A stretch of 41,713 nucleotides of DNA. Origin: a virus. The stretch is from positions 1 to 41,713 of the IMG/VR virus record IMGVR_UViG_3300033153_002310; one strand, given 5' to 3'. Each line of letters starts with the position of its first letter. Within the stretch, counting starts at the first letter, position 1. The notes under the pieces are model-generated. The model was given only the letters and a program-made list of their open reading frames with translations, was not told the DNA's origin and did no database searches. The position numbers and the translations under genes were made by a program. Of the stretch, positions 1-8,029 are shown piece after piece.

Positions 1-473
1 TACTAGCCTGGATGCTATCGTTGCAGATGAGGACATATCATCTTTTGCTGCTGGCAGTACCTGCACGATAGATGGGCAACCTGATGTGCCTAGGCCACTA
101 GTAGTAACTCTGACTGATGCTGACGACTCCATAACTGGAATGACCATAGATATCGTAGGTACTGATGAGAATGATATTGCCCTAGCTGAAACCTTCTCCT
201 ACGTCAAAGGTGATAGCAAGACCATCATAGGGAAGAAGTACTTCAAGAATGTCTACTCAGTCACTGCTGCACAGATAGCTGGAGTAGGCGCTTCGGACAT
301 TCTGGATATAGGCTATGGTGCTTATACTGATGTCTGGGTCAGTCTGGCTAACAAGCCTATCAAGTGGGGCAGTGAGAAGGACGTAACTGACGAGGACGCC
401 AATGCTCTCACCCGCAATACTGACTTCTACATAGACTATTACAACGGGAGGATTAAGGCTATCAGTGGTGGCG
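1..473 (+). repeat. Terminal direct repeat, left copy (circular assembly overlap)
   Basis: Bases 1-473 match 41241-41713 at 457 of 473 positions with no gaps. All 16 differences lie between 97 and 359. Twelve are synonymous and four change a residue (D/N, V/I, I/T, I/V). The frame continues across the junction. This fits a circular contig whose two ends come from closely related strain variants, rather than a biological terminal repeat. Confidence 0.9.
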
Positions 474-1618
474 TAGCATCTGATACTGTTACCATCAGCT
501 ATACTAAGAGCCAGCTTGAAGTTGACCTATCATCCTTACCTGACCTTATCCGAGTAGAAAGAGCTGAGTACCCAGTTGGCTCATTACCTCAATCTTTCGT
601 GCCGTTTGACATATGGGGCAATATCCTGGGCGTGACAGGAGGGGCTGAAGCGGACACACAGGGGCTTATGGCAGAGGACAAACATATACGGTTATATTAC
701 GCAGCAGAACATCAGCCGCCTACTGAATACTCACCTGGCTCAGTACCAGACTTCTTAGAGAATACTGTTATCCTTGCCGCCAGTGCTTACGCCCTATTCA
801 CATATGCTCTCAAGCAGGAGCTAGCGGCAGAGACTCAGTTCACTACTGCTGGTACTAGACTAACCAGTGCTGATACTGCTCACACTGCACTAGGTACTGC
901 ACTGACTAATATCAAGAAGTATCTAGACAATAACTCCGATGCTGATGCAGCTGGGATACTGGCAGACATTACCACTGATGCAGCTGCTCTCCGAGATGCC
1001 ATAAAGGATGCTCTAGATGCAGCTAACGCCTATCTGGATAGTGTGGATACTGACATCTCCAATGCCGATACTGTAAGGGACAGCTATATAAATACTACTG
1101 ACTATGTTGATGGCGGCACTGAGCCTGATATTAAGGCCTATCTGGAGTCAGGTGATGCTCTGCTAAACACAGTAGCAGTTGGGGCTGAGGGTACAGATGT
1201 AATGGAAGCCTACCGCAGATATGCTGAGACTGTCAAGTCAGCACTGGTAGGAGCCTTTGAAACTGACCGAGCTATGTACTTACAGAACGCTACTAATAGA
1301 ACCAATGCTGCTCTGGGTTATGTGCAGGAGGCTGCACAGCGTACTAGCAATCTCAGAAGCTACATAGAGCAGTCAGCAGGATACAATGCTATAGCCTCAC
1401 TCTTTGCTAGAGAAGCAGAAGCCAGACTAGCTGAAATTAGTGCGTATCTCAGAGCAGCTAGCACCTATATTGAGGCTGCTGGAGGCTACATGGTTATGGC
1501 AGACAGGTTCCGCACTGAGGCTATTGAGAGAAGGAATGAGGCTTGGAGTATCTGGAAGGACCGCCGTCAATATATAGGAGACTTCACAATGTCATCTGTG
1601 AGGCAGATGCCTCAATAG
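1..1618 (+). CDS. Head-tail adaptor-like protein with coiled-coil C-terminus (3' part)
   Basis: The reading frame is open from base 2, so this is the 3' part of a gene whose start lies at 41044. Joined across the junction it would encode about 604 residues. The first half is beta-rich, with an acidic VGTDENDI segment and a FDIWGNI motif. It is followed by YYAAEHQPP and a predicted helical pair, features I associate with phage adaptor/connector proteins. The last roughly 300 residues are alanine-rich heptad-like sequence and should form a long coiled coil. A GTG at 86 has no ribosome site and is not a start. It is the last gene of the late transcript. Adaptor function is inferred from the N-terminal helices, encoded at 41044 onward, and from gene order. 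A fibre role for the coiled coil is possible. Confidence 0.6.
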   Translation, partial: TSLDAIVADEDISSFAAGSTCTIDGQPDVPRPLVVTLTDADDSITGMTIDIVGTDENDIALAETFSYVKGDSKTIIGKKYFKNVYSVTAAQIAGVGASDILDIGYGAYTDVWVSLANKPIKWGSEKDVTDEDANALTRNTDFYIDYYNGRIKAISGGVASDTVTISYTKSQLEVDLSSLPDLIRVERAEYPVGSLPQSFVPFDIWGNILGVTGGAEADTQGLMAEDKHIRLYYAAEHQPPTEYSPGSVPDFLENTVILAASAYALFTYALKQELAAETQFTTAGTRLTSADTAHTALGTALTNIKKYLDNNSDADAAGILADITTDAAALRDAIKDALDAANAYLDSVDTDISNADTVRDSYINTTDYVDGGTEPDIKAYLESGDALLNTVAVGAEGTDVMEAYRRYAETVKSALVGAFETDRAMYLQNATNRTNAALGYVQEAAQRTSNLRSYIEQSAGYNAIASLFAREAEARLAEISAYLRAASTYIEAAGGYMVMADRFRTEAIERRNEAWSIWKDRRQYIGDFTMSSVRQMPQ

Positions 1619-1622
1619 GTAT

Positions 1623-1697
1623 AGGAGCTAGTCAGCCCTGCTGGCTAGACTCCTCTGAATGGCGGAGGCAGGGAACAGTTGCCGACCTTGCCTCCGC
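1623..1697 (+). terminator. Tandem hairpins after the late operon
   Basis: Just after the adaptor stop codon come two stem-loops. The first (1623-1654) pairs AGGAG/AGTC/AGCC segments with GGCT/GACT/CCT. The second has a perfect 9-bp stem, GCGGAGGCA (1662-1670) with TGCCTCCGC (1689-1697). There is no clear U-tract. They lie between convergent operons, so transcript-end or RNA-stability structures are the likely role. Confidence 0.5.
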
Positions 1698-1723
1698 AGC
1701 GTTATTGTAAGAGAGAAGCAATA

Positions 1724-1766
1724 GATACTACCGAGGAGGAGTATGGCGATGAGTGCTGTTAGTATC
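1724..1766 (-). terminator. Possible terminator hairpin of the early arm
   Basis: GATACTA (1724-1730) and TAGTATC (1760-1766) form a 7-bp inverted repeat. It begins 2 bases past the stop of the last minus-strand gene. On the minus strand it is followed by a short TATTGCTTCT stretch. It is weak as an intrinsic terminator, but it sits where one is expected. Confidence 0.35.
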
Positions 1767-1767
1767 C

Positions 1768-2277
1768 TCATTGTTTATCCTCTGGGGTGACTAACTTAAT
1801 TCTTCTTATCCCATAAGCGAGGCAACCAAACCTTATATCATCATCGCTTTCACCATGCTTAAAGGGATACTGCTCTCCGTATAAACCAGTAACCATAAAA
1901 CCATCAGGAATTATGTCATACCACTCACCAGGTATCAGGTATACATCTTCATCTACCTCAAGTAGTTCAGTTGGGGATTCTTGTCTACCAACATCAATAC
2001 TTAAAACTTCATCGGGGGCATTGATAATAGGTATCTCAACTATATTGCTCAATGGCTTGTCTCGATTCTTGGCTATGAGGTTATTCATACTATCCCACTT
2101 TCGGAAGCCTAACCCCTTTAAGATATTCCAAGGCGCATTGTTGACTATGGCTTCAAAATCGGTCTTATTTTTAGGCTTCCAAGTAAACTCTAATGGTTCA
2201 GTTCTCTCAAACTGTGGAGTAATAATCGTAATCTCATCGCCAATGTTTTCTTTTAACCATTTAACTAATTCTTCCAT
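1768..2277 (-). CDS. Unknown 169-residue protein, last early gene
   Basis: A soluble, acidic protein of 169 residues with no membrane segment. Its N-terminal half carries WNILKGLGFRKW and its C-terminal half carries LIPGEWYDIIPDGF, then a DDDIRFGCLAYG motif. These look like conserved blocks of a phage family that I cannot name. An AAGGAGG ribosome site lies about 9 bases before the ATG. It is 30 bases downstream of the DNA polymerase gene and closes the minus-strand operon. Its function is not assigned. Confidence 0.75.
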   Translation of the reverse strand: MEELVKWLKENIGDEITIITPQFERTEPLEFTWKPKNKTDFEAIVNNAPWNILKGLGFRKWDSMNNLIAKNRDKPLSNIVEIPIINAPDEVLSIDVGRQESPTELLEVDEDVYLIPGEWYDIIPDGFMVTGLYGEQYPFKHGESDDDIRFGCLAYGIRRIKLVTPEDKQ

Positions 2278-2307
2278 TTGCTTATTCCTCCTTTGTACAC
2301 CTCGCTC

Positions 2308-3984
2308 CTATTCCCATCTCCAGGTCTGCTTTACTTCAAAAGGTATGCGGAAGCCTGGTATATTCTCCAGCTCCTCTACTGGAAACTGCACATCTCCATC
2401 TATAGTGATACTGTCATGTACTGTGATAGCCATGACAGGAGGACCTAAGCCTCTCCTAGCACACAGCAGTATTGCTCTTTTAATAACCTCTCCATCAGAG
2501 CCGAGAATAGGATAGTTAACAGCCTTCCTCTTCATAGCATCTTCATCCTCTTCAGGTATCCTTATCCTTCTACCAAATAGAGTAGGCTCCGCCCAACCAG
2601 TCCTCAGCCCTTCCCTCTGCACAGCAGTAACCCAGTCTGCCACACCCTTATATGTCCTGAACCAGTCATCCAAAAGTCTTCCACATCTTCCTATGTCTTT
2701 AATCTTTGCCTGTTCACTAATGGTCTTGGCAGTAGCGCCATAAGCAACTGCGAAGTTCAGTGTCTTAGCTAGCTTCCTTGGCACTCTCATCTTATCAGCA
2801 GTGTGCTGATGAATGTCAGCCTTCTTTGGGTCAGGGTCTCTGAGCACTCTGAGCATGTCCCTGTCCTGAGTTTTTTCTGCTAGTAAGTATAGGTGCTCAC
2901 GACTATAATCACCTGTTGTGAACATACCACTATCAGGCAGAAGCATGAACCTTGCTCCAGGGTCTCCGCTTTGCCTATCTGCTGATGGTATATTCTGAAT
3001 GTTCCTGTTGCGGCTATTAAGTCTGCCTACTACAGTGTCTGTATAGTATTCTGTGTAGAACCTCTCCTCTCCAGCTAGAGGCTTAAGATATGTGCTAAGG
3101 AACTTAGACTTCTTTCTATACCCTAGCACTGCTGCTGCCATAGGGTCATCAAGGAACTCTAGATTAGACACGGCAGTAGATAGCTGAGGCTTCTTCTTGT
3201 TCTTAGTAAAAGGTAGAAAGTTACCTCTCTTAGCTAGCACATATCCTACTTGTTGAGGACTTCCAGGATTATCAACCCCATAGGATACTACCTGCCTACG
3301 ATAGAACTCTACCTCATCCTCATACTGTGCCTCTAAGGTAGCTCTAGCTTGCTGGTCTATCAGTATGCCTCTAAGACTAAGGTCAATCAGTACAGGAATA
3401 ACAGCCATCTCTACCTGAAAGTAGCCAGGATACTTCTCCATAATCTCTGGCAGATACTTCAGATATAGAGCATAGGCTACCCTGGCATCCTTCTGGCACT
3501 TAGTAGCTACTTCCTCTGGAGGCACATCTATCATAGTACCCCCAACCTTGTATCTTCTTATGATTGATGATGCATCTTCAACATCATATCTGCTAAGGTC
3601 ATCACTGGCCAGTATACCTAGGGTTGTTTCTAATCTGCCCAGTAGTCTAGCCGCTACATTAGTATCCCACAGATTGCTTCTGTCTATCTCTGGTAGCATA
3701 GGAACCATAGGCAGCACACCCAGGTCAAACATAGCATTGTGAGCTATCTTGCAAACTCTCGGATTACTTAATAGAGGTGCTAGTAGAGCAAGCTCTCGAG
3801 GTGGCTCTGGATGGACTTGGAAGTATATAGCCTCATAAGGCGAGAATGCTATAGCAAAGCCTAGAGGCATTCTTTCCTTGAGACTAACAGTCTCTGCGTC
3901 TATGGAGATTGCAGATGGAGGATTGTCAAGAAAGAATTGGAATCTCTCTTTAGCATTGCCTTCTCCGTAATAATAAACAGGCAT
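2308..3984 (-). CDS. polA: Family-A DNA polymerase with 3'-5' exonuclease domain
   Basis: The replicative polymerase, 558 residues, shorter than host Pol I because the 5' nuclease domain is absent. The exonuclease domain shows DAE (29-31), HNAMFD (82-87) and D166 in the third motif, where the usual Tyr is Lys162. The polymerase domain has GRLNSRNRNIQNIP, motif A DYSREHLYLLA (D359), motif B RKLAKTLNFAVAYG (R403, K407, F411, Y415) and motif C VHDS (H523, D524). Three positions differ from E. coli Pol I: Glu710 is His364, Gln849 is Leu494 and Glu883 is Ser525. Both catalytic aspartates remain, so activity is expected. The start is fixed by GGGAGG just before the ATG, which overlaps the stop of the HNH gene (TAATG). 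Confidence 0.95.
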   Translation of the reverse strand: MPVYYYGEGNAKERFQFFLDNPPSAISIDAETVSLKERMPLGFAIAFSPYEAIYFQVHPEPPRELALLAPLLSNPRVCKIAHNAMFDLGVLPMVPMLPEIDRSNLWDTNVAARLLGRLETTLGILASDDLSRYDVEDASSIIRRYKVGGTMIDVPPEEVATKCQKDARVAYALYLKYLPEIMEKYPGYFQVEMAVIPVLIDLSLRGILIDQQARATLEAQYEDEVEFYRRQVVSYGVDNPGSPQQVGYVLAKRGNFLPFTKNKKKPQLSTAVSNLEFLDDPMAAAVLGYRKKSKFLSTYLKPLAGEERFYTEYYTDTVVGRLNSRNRNIQNIPSADRQSGDPGARFMLLPDSGMFTTGDYSREHLYLLAEKTQDRDMLRVLRDPDPKKADIHQHTADKMRVPRKLAKTLNFAVAYGATAKTISEQAKIKDIGRCGRLLDDWFRTYKGVADWVTAVQREGLRTGWAEPTLFGRRIRIPEEDEDAMKRKAVNYPILGSDGEVIKRAILLCARRGLGPPVMAITVHDSITIDGDVQFPVEELENIPGFRIPFEVKQTWRWE

Positions 3985-4376
3985 TATCCTCCCTTGTGCA
4001 CTCGGCTATGATGTAGTTGGCAGAGCCATCGTACTTCTAATGGCTTAGAATAATCATCATGATGAGCTTGAGTGTCCAGGCTGCCACATACCTCACATGG
4101 CTGCCTCTTTAACTTTGTATAACTTACCTTATTATGAGCTGAGGTCTTTTCAAAGTTAATGAACTTATATAGTCTAGACCTCCTTCTAAGTGCAGTAGCG
4201 TTCATTGTATAGTAGTTCTTCCTATACTTATGGTATCGTTCTTTATTGTTGCTGCGCCAGTCCCTTTGCTTATTGTTATGGCAGGACTTACAGTAGTATG
4301 GTCTTCTATTACCACTAGGAGACATCTCATCAGGCCAGAAAGCCCCTTTGCACCTAGCGCAAATATAGAGCTCCAC
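3984..4376 (-). CDS. HNH homing-type endonuclease with N-terminal zinc finger
   Basis: 130 residues. An N-terminal four-cysteine cluster (CARC...CKSC, about residues 7-35) and a basic linker are followed by a C-terminal HNH core, with CEVCG, AHHDDY and LCQLHHSRVH. The core keeps the metal-binding histidines. It is probably a free-standing homing endonuclease inserted between the polymerase and methyltransferase genes. The gene just upstream starts and stops in overlap with both neighbours. A paralogue of the same architecture lies at 6838-7269. A packaging-associated HNH role is less likely, because it is far from the terminase. Confidence 0.88.
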   Translation of the reverse strand: MELYICARCKGAFWPDEMSPSGNRRPYYCKSCHNNKQRDWRSNNKERYHKYRKNYYTMNATALRRRSRLYKFINFEKTSAHNKVSYTKLKRQPCEVCGSLDTQAHHDDYSKPLEVRWLCQLHHSRVHKGG

Positions 4377-5173
4377 TATGACCTCCTTAAGACTATAATT
4401 GATTCATCCTCCACCACCTCTATCCCCTTAGCTTTCCTAGCAGCAGTATATGGCATACCTGGTGCTGCCCATCTGAAGTGCTCAGCTGGGTCATAGGTGA
4501 AGCCAACTCTGATACTAGCATCTATAGCCTTCTGTGTTAATAGTACTCTATTACCTTCTCTAATATGGTCTTTGACAATCAGGGTCATACTGCCTGGAGA
4601 TGTCAGAGTCTCATAGCACTTCTTATATACTCTCTCCATCTCCTCTGCCCAGATAAACTCTGACATAGTACCAAGGTTTAGCGGAGACTTACTATACTCA
4701 GCGAAGTCATACCCTGTATCTACATTCCAGCTATCAGTGCCTTTGGTCTTCATAATAGTTGCGTACTGTGGTGAGAACACTATATGATTAGCAAGGTTAG
4801 GCACTGGCAAGAATGTCTGGCAAGGCATATTGATGGTACTAGCCATACCGCTAATACCTGGTGCTATCTCCTCCATCATAGCTACTGATGCTAGCTGCAT
4901 CTTATAGAACTTCTCGCTAATCTCTACGCAGATTACCTTACGGTCTATAAGTGCGCCGACTAAGATAGTACCAGTACCAGCCATAATGTCTAGTAGAGTA
5001 TCCCCAGGCTCTGATACATACTCTATGATAGCCTGGACAAGGTAGACATTTGCCTTGGCTGGATGCTGATTTACTTCCTCAGGGAATATCTTCTTACGAT
5101 AATCAGAGTCAGGAGGGAAAAGTAACCAGCCCTTATCATTCCTGCTATACTCTGGTGCGAAGCTTTCTCTCAT
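4376..5173 (-). CDS. Orphan DNA methyltransferase, beta-class-like
   Basis: 265 residues. HPAK (37-40, motif X-like) comes first, then the SAM-binding motif I DIMAGTGT (62-69), and then the catalytic motif IV as FSPQYA (S134-Y137). This order, with X and I before IV, suits beta-class amino methyltransferases (N4-cytosine or N6-adenine). The usual (S/D)PP(Y/W) reads SPQY here, so the second Pro is Gln. No restriction endonuclease partner lies nearby. It probably modifies phage DNA to evade host restriction. Loss of activity through the motif IV change is an alternative. The stop overlaps the start of the HNH gene. Confidence 0.85.
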   Translation of the reverse strand: MRESFAPEYSRNDKGWLLFPPDSDYRKKIFPEEVNQHPAKANVYLVQAIIEYVSEPGDTLLDIMAGTGTILVGALIDRKVICVEISEKFYKMQLASVAMMEEIAPGISGMASTINMPCQTFLPVPNLANHIVFSPQYATIMKTKGTDSWNVDTGYDFAEYSKSPLNLGTMSEFIWAEEMERVYKKCYETLTSPGSMTLIVKDHIREGNRVLLTQKAIDASIRVGFTYDPAEHFRWAAPGMPYTAARKAKGIEVVEDESIIVLRRS

Positions 5174-5432
5174 GGTCTCTCCTCCAGTTCTTGGATTTTA
5201 CCCATCTACGCTTGCACTTTGGACAATGGAATAATACCCTATCTGCCCCGCCTATATGCCATACTAGTGGTTCCTTACACTTGAAGCAGTAAGGTATCAT
5301 AGCTAAGTATATATTGTTCCATCTTTGCCTGTTAATTTCAGCATCATATACTACATTATAAGGAACTTCAATAGTCTTGGGAGGGTTTCCGACTAGCCCT
5401 TGAATAGTATCTATGCCTCTTACTTTTGTCAT
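5145..5432 (-). CDS. Small zinc-ribbon protein
   Basis: 95 residues with a CFKCKE...FHCPKCKRRW zinc ribbon in the second half and a basic C-terminus (RRDHERKLRTR) suited to nucleic acid binding. It overlaps the start of the methyltransferase gene by 29 bases and is itself overlapped by the ERCC4-like gene, so translation is probably coupled. Its role is unknown. Possible roles are a DNA-binding accessory or a modulator of host machinery. Confidence 0.75.
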   Translation of the reverse strand: MTKVRGIDTIQGLVGNPPKTIEVPYNVVYDAEINRQRWNNIYLAMIPYCFKCKEPLVWHIGGADRVLFHCPKCKRRWVKSKNWRRDHERKLRTRV

Positions 5433-6199
5433 ATCTCTCTCCCCAAAGCTGATAGTAGCCTTTCTGCCATCTTCCTTCCAATGCCCTCTACCTCAGTAAT
5501 ATCAGATACACTGCTGGTAGCTAGGTCTAATATATTACAGAACTTCTCAGTTATAGCCTTAGCCTTCACTTCACCAATCTGTAAACGGTAGGCATTAGAT
5601 AGAAACATCAATGCCTTGAGGAATGGCTCTGGCTCCTTGACCTGTATCCTTGGTTTAATGACTCTCTGCAAAGTAGTATGCTCTTCTGGTGGCTTCTGCT
5701 CATTGCGGTAGATAGTCATAAGGAGTCTAGCGGTCTCTACCCAGTTGATAGTCCAGTATGTGGTGATGCCAGCCTTAGCTAGCCTGTGTAGCCAGACATA
5801 GAGCATAGACACTGTAGCATTGTAGCTATGCTCAGAGATATAGTTATTATCTACCTTATAAGCAAATGTGCCTCCAGCTGTGCCTCTAGTAGATACATCA
5901 GTGGAGGCACGAGAATGCTTTCCTTTGACTGCCAGTCTGATAGGGCTGATGATACCTTCTATAATCTGGTAATTCTCATCTGCCTGTTCGTAGTAGTCTC
6001 TCAGTTGGTCCTCAGCCTCATCTATATTCCCTAGCAACTCACCAGCCTGCTTGCGACTGAACTGTAGCCGCTTGCCTTCATAGTTGCCGAAAAAGTAATC
6101 GCTTATATGCATACTATTCAATGGAGATACTACTACTGGCACAGCCTGTTGGATAAGCTTGATGAGTTCAGCGGGCTCAGAGTTATCAGCTAAAATCAT
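5429..6199 (-). CDS. ERCC4-fold protein with C-terminal helix-hairpin-helix, degenerate active site
   Basis: 256 residues. The start ADNSEP matches the VDxRE opening of XPF/ERCC4 nucleases (D5, E8). Then comes FFGNYEGKRLQFSRK, where the family has GDY/F...ERK. Asp becomes Asn39 and Glu becomes Ser48, with Arg49 and Lys50 kept, followed by the LLGNI and YQIIEG blocks of the fold. Residues about 232-253 hold a helix-hairpin-helix (ITEVEGIGRKMAERLLSAL). The fold assignment is good, but two catalytic acids are gone. A structure-specific DNA binder for recombination or repair is therefore more likely than an active nuclease. It sits in the replication-recombination operon, with its start 3 bases after the stop of the upstream gene. 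Confidence 0.7.
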   Translation of the reverse strand: MILADNSEPAELIKLIQQAVPVVVSPLNSMHISDYFFGNYEGKRLQFSRKQAGELLGNIDEAEDQLRDYYEQADENYQIIEGIISPIRLAVKGKHSRASTDVSTRGTAGGTFAYKVDNNYISEHSYNATVSMLYVWLHRLAKAGITTYWTINWVETARLLMTIYRNEQKPPEEHTTLQRVIKPRIQVKEPEPFLKALMFLSNAYRLQIGEVKAKAITEKFCNILDLATSSVSDITEVEGIGRKMAERLLSALGREI

Positions 6200-6841
6200 C
6201 TACTTTTCCTTTGGCTTCTCTATAACTGCCTCTACTTCCTTGCTCTCATCCACATCAGGCTCTGGTCTCAGGTCCTTGGCTACTCGTATCTGGTCTCCTC
6301 TATCTCTAGGCGCCATGTTATCTAGCGGAGTACCAGGAGGTAGAATAGGACCTGATGGAGGACCTTTGACTTCCCGAGGAGCAGGCTCTGGCTTTGGCTC
6401 TTCAGTAGCTACCTCAGCAAAGGCTGCTCTGGCAGGAGATACTTCTTCAGGTGCAGGAGTTACATCCTTTAGAGTATCATCTACTCCTAGCTCAGTTGCT
6501 AAACTTCCAGATGTAAGAGCTTCATCCAACTTTGCCTTTGCCTCCTTCCTTGCCTCATCTGCCTTATCCTTAGCTACTATCTCTTCCTCAGTAGCCTCAG
6601 CCACATTAGCACCATCTACCGCAATCTCTATAGCCTCGGGACTTATCTCAGGCACCCAACGGATAGGAATAGTAACACCAGGCTTCCTCGGGTGCGGTAC
6701 TGAGGAGAACATTGGGAATACTATCTCTACTGGGTCTACGTTCTTAGACTGGAAGAGATAGTTGCGGATGTAGGCGGGCAAGATGTAGTTGATGTCCCTT
6801 TTCTCAATTTGCATCTGTTTCTGGTCTGTGTTTATAATCAT
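6200..6841 (-). CDS. Acidic, largely disordered protein of unknown function
   Basis: 213 residues. The first 70 residues could fold (IEKRDINYILPAYIRNYL, then FPMFSSVPHPRKPG). The rest is acidic, with an EATEEEIVAKDKADEARKEA helix and a long proline-rich stretch (EEPKPEPAPREVKGPP) ending in a charged tail. It has no cysteine motif and no membrane segment. Low complexity and its place between the HNH and ERCC4-like genes suggest a binding or scaffolding partner of the replication proteins, but that is inference only. Confidence 0.72.
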   Translation of the reverse strand: MIINTDQKQMQIEKRDINYILPAYIRNYLFQSKNVDPVEIVFPMFSSVPHPRKPGVTIPIRWVPEISPEAIEIAVDGANVAEATEEEIVAKDKADEARKEAKAKLDEALTSGSLATELGVDDTLKDVTPAPEEVSPARAAFAEVATEEPKPEPAPREVKGPPSGPILPPGTPLDNMAPRDRGDQIRVAKDLRPEPDVDESKEVEAVIEKPKEK

Positions 6842-7269
6842 TCTTCCTCCTGTAATAGATTGTAATGTAGCTTCCTATGGCACTCTGCGCATAACCATAC
6901 TACTTCTAACGGCTTATCGTAGTTCTCGTGATGACCTTGAGAGTTGGAACTGCCGCAGATTACGCAAGGCTGTCTGCTTATCTTGCCTGCTCTTATTGCA
7001 TAGTTTAGGCTATCATTAGCTGCGGCTTTCTCTGGATTATTAGCTCTGTTCCTTATAGCTCTTTCTTTTGCAGGTTCAGGATTACTTGCATAGTAACTCC
7101 TTTCATAATCTCGTTGTTTAGTTCTATTCCTAGAGCGCCTTTCTCGCTCATTCTGATTATGGCAAAGCTTGCAGTACTCATAGTATCCTCCTGAGCACAT
7201 TTCATCTTTCCAGAATATTTGTCTGCACCTAGAGCACTTATATAGTCCTAGCTCTACGTCAATAATCAT
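6838..7269 (-). CDS. HNH homing-type endonuclease, second copy
   Basis: 143 residues, with the same plan as the protein at 3984-4376. It has an N-terminal CSRC...CKLC cluster, an Arg-rich linker, then CVICG, QGHHENY and LCAECHRKLH. Shared phrases (KPLEV, WLC) show the two are paralogues or relatives that entered separately. The codon overlap with the RNase H-like gene upstream (4 bases) and with the next gene shows tight integration. It is probably a free-standing homing endonuclease. Confidence 0.87.
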   Translation of the reverse strand: MIIDVELGLYKCSRCRQIFWKDEMCSGGYYEYCKLCHNQNERERRSRNRTKQRDYERSYYASNPEPAKERAIRNRANNPEKAAANDSLNYAIRAGKISRQPCVICGSSNSQGHHENYDKPLEVVWLCAECHRKLHYNLLQEEE

Positions 7270-7703
7270 TTGAGCATCATTCCAGCGAGGTTTTCCTTCC
7301 TAGAAATCCACATATATTTGACTTCCACATTCTCTGTCATTTGCCATATCCTCATAGCAAGCTTCCTAAGGCTAGGACTAGCAATATGGTTCTGCCTTGA
7401 CAACTGCTTAACAATGACCTCATTATCACACAGCACTAGCACTGGCGGAGGTAGCGGTCTTGGAGTCTCCTGAGATGGAGTAGCTACTTTGAAGAAGTCG
7501 CCACTATCCTTAGTCATATCATACTGCCTAGCATCCAGCTCCTTCTGCCACTTGAGAAAGTACTCATTGAGGCCATAGATGATAGCCATATATTCCGCCT
7601 CCATAGATGTATGTCCTGCTGGTAGAGGCTGGTAGCCACTACCTCCGCCATCAAGATGATAGGCTATACCTGAAGGATTAGCATCAGTATATAATTTAGG
7701 CAT
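7266..7703 (-). CDS. RNase H-like protein
   Basis: 145 residues with an RNase HI fold pattern: TDANPSG (D7), SMEAEYMAI (E37), VLCDNEVIV (D93) and a C-terminal WISRKENLAGMM. The family's last catalytic acid (NxxAD) is Gly141 here. RNase H enzymes can work with three of the four acids, but activity is uncertain. The expected role is removal of RNA primers or hybrids next to the DNA polymerase. An insert (about residues 60-85, Pro/Thr-rich) separates the second and third motifs. It overlaps its downstream neighbour by 4 bases. Confidence 0.75.
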   Translation of the reverse strand: MPKLYTDANPSGIAYHLDGGGSGYQPLPAGHTSMEAEYMAIIYGLNEYFLKWQKELDARQYDMTKDSGDFFKVATPSQETPRPLPPPVLVLCDNEVIVKQLSRQNHIASPSLRKLAMRIWQMTENVEVKYMWISRKENLAGMMLK

Positions 7704-8029
7704 TAGTTCTGCCTCCCTCCAGTACTTGCATCCACTCTAATGAATTCCTCCGCCCATTCCGCTCTCTTATTTACTACTTTGTTTAGCTTCTCATTTATTC
7801 TTTGCTTCAGATACTTTATTCTATCTATATTGGAGTTGATAGCAGATGTGGTGTTTTCTATGTCGGTGTCTGCGAACGAGTAGACTAATAGTCTGTACTC
7901 TTTCTGGCAGAATCTACAGTACTTTGTTCTGGTTGAGAGTTCACCTCCCCAACCAGATATTTCAGGATGTGCTAGTCTGCCACAGTGAGGACAGTGAACC
8001 GCTGGCATGAAGTTATAGTCTCTATCCAC
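7703..8029 (-). CDS. Zinc-ribbon protein, GTG start
   Basis: 108 residues. It has CPHCGR near the N-terminus and CRFCQKEY about 22 residues later, forming a zinc ribbon. A charged helical C-terminus follows (NIDRIKYLKQRINEKLN). The start is GTG, chosen because an AGGAGG site lies 6 bases upstream. It overlaps the stop of the Sak4-like gene by 8 bases and so is probably translated by coupling. Its role beside the recombination genes is unknown. Confidence 0.75.
   Translation of the reverse strand: MDRDYNFMPAVHCPHCGRLAHPEISGWGGELSTRTKYCRFCQKEYRLLVYSFADTDIENTTSAINSNIDRIKYLKQRINEKLNKVVNKRAEWAEEFIRVDASTGGRQN

Noticed and set aside
1913-2515. Plus-strand frame of 200 codons
   Set aside because: It is antisense to the polymerase and the last early gene, is Ser/Leu-rich as shadow frames are, and has no ribosome site.
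6159-6761. Plus-strand frame of 200 codons rich in Ser/Ala/Gly
   Set aside because: It mirrors the low-complexity Pro/Glu-rich gene on the minus strand, with no start signal.
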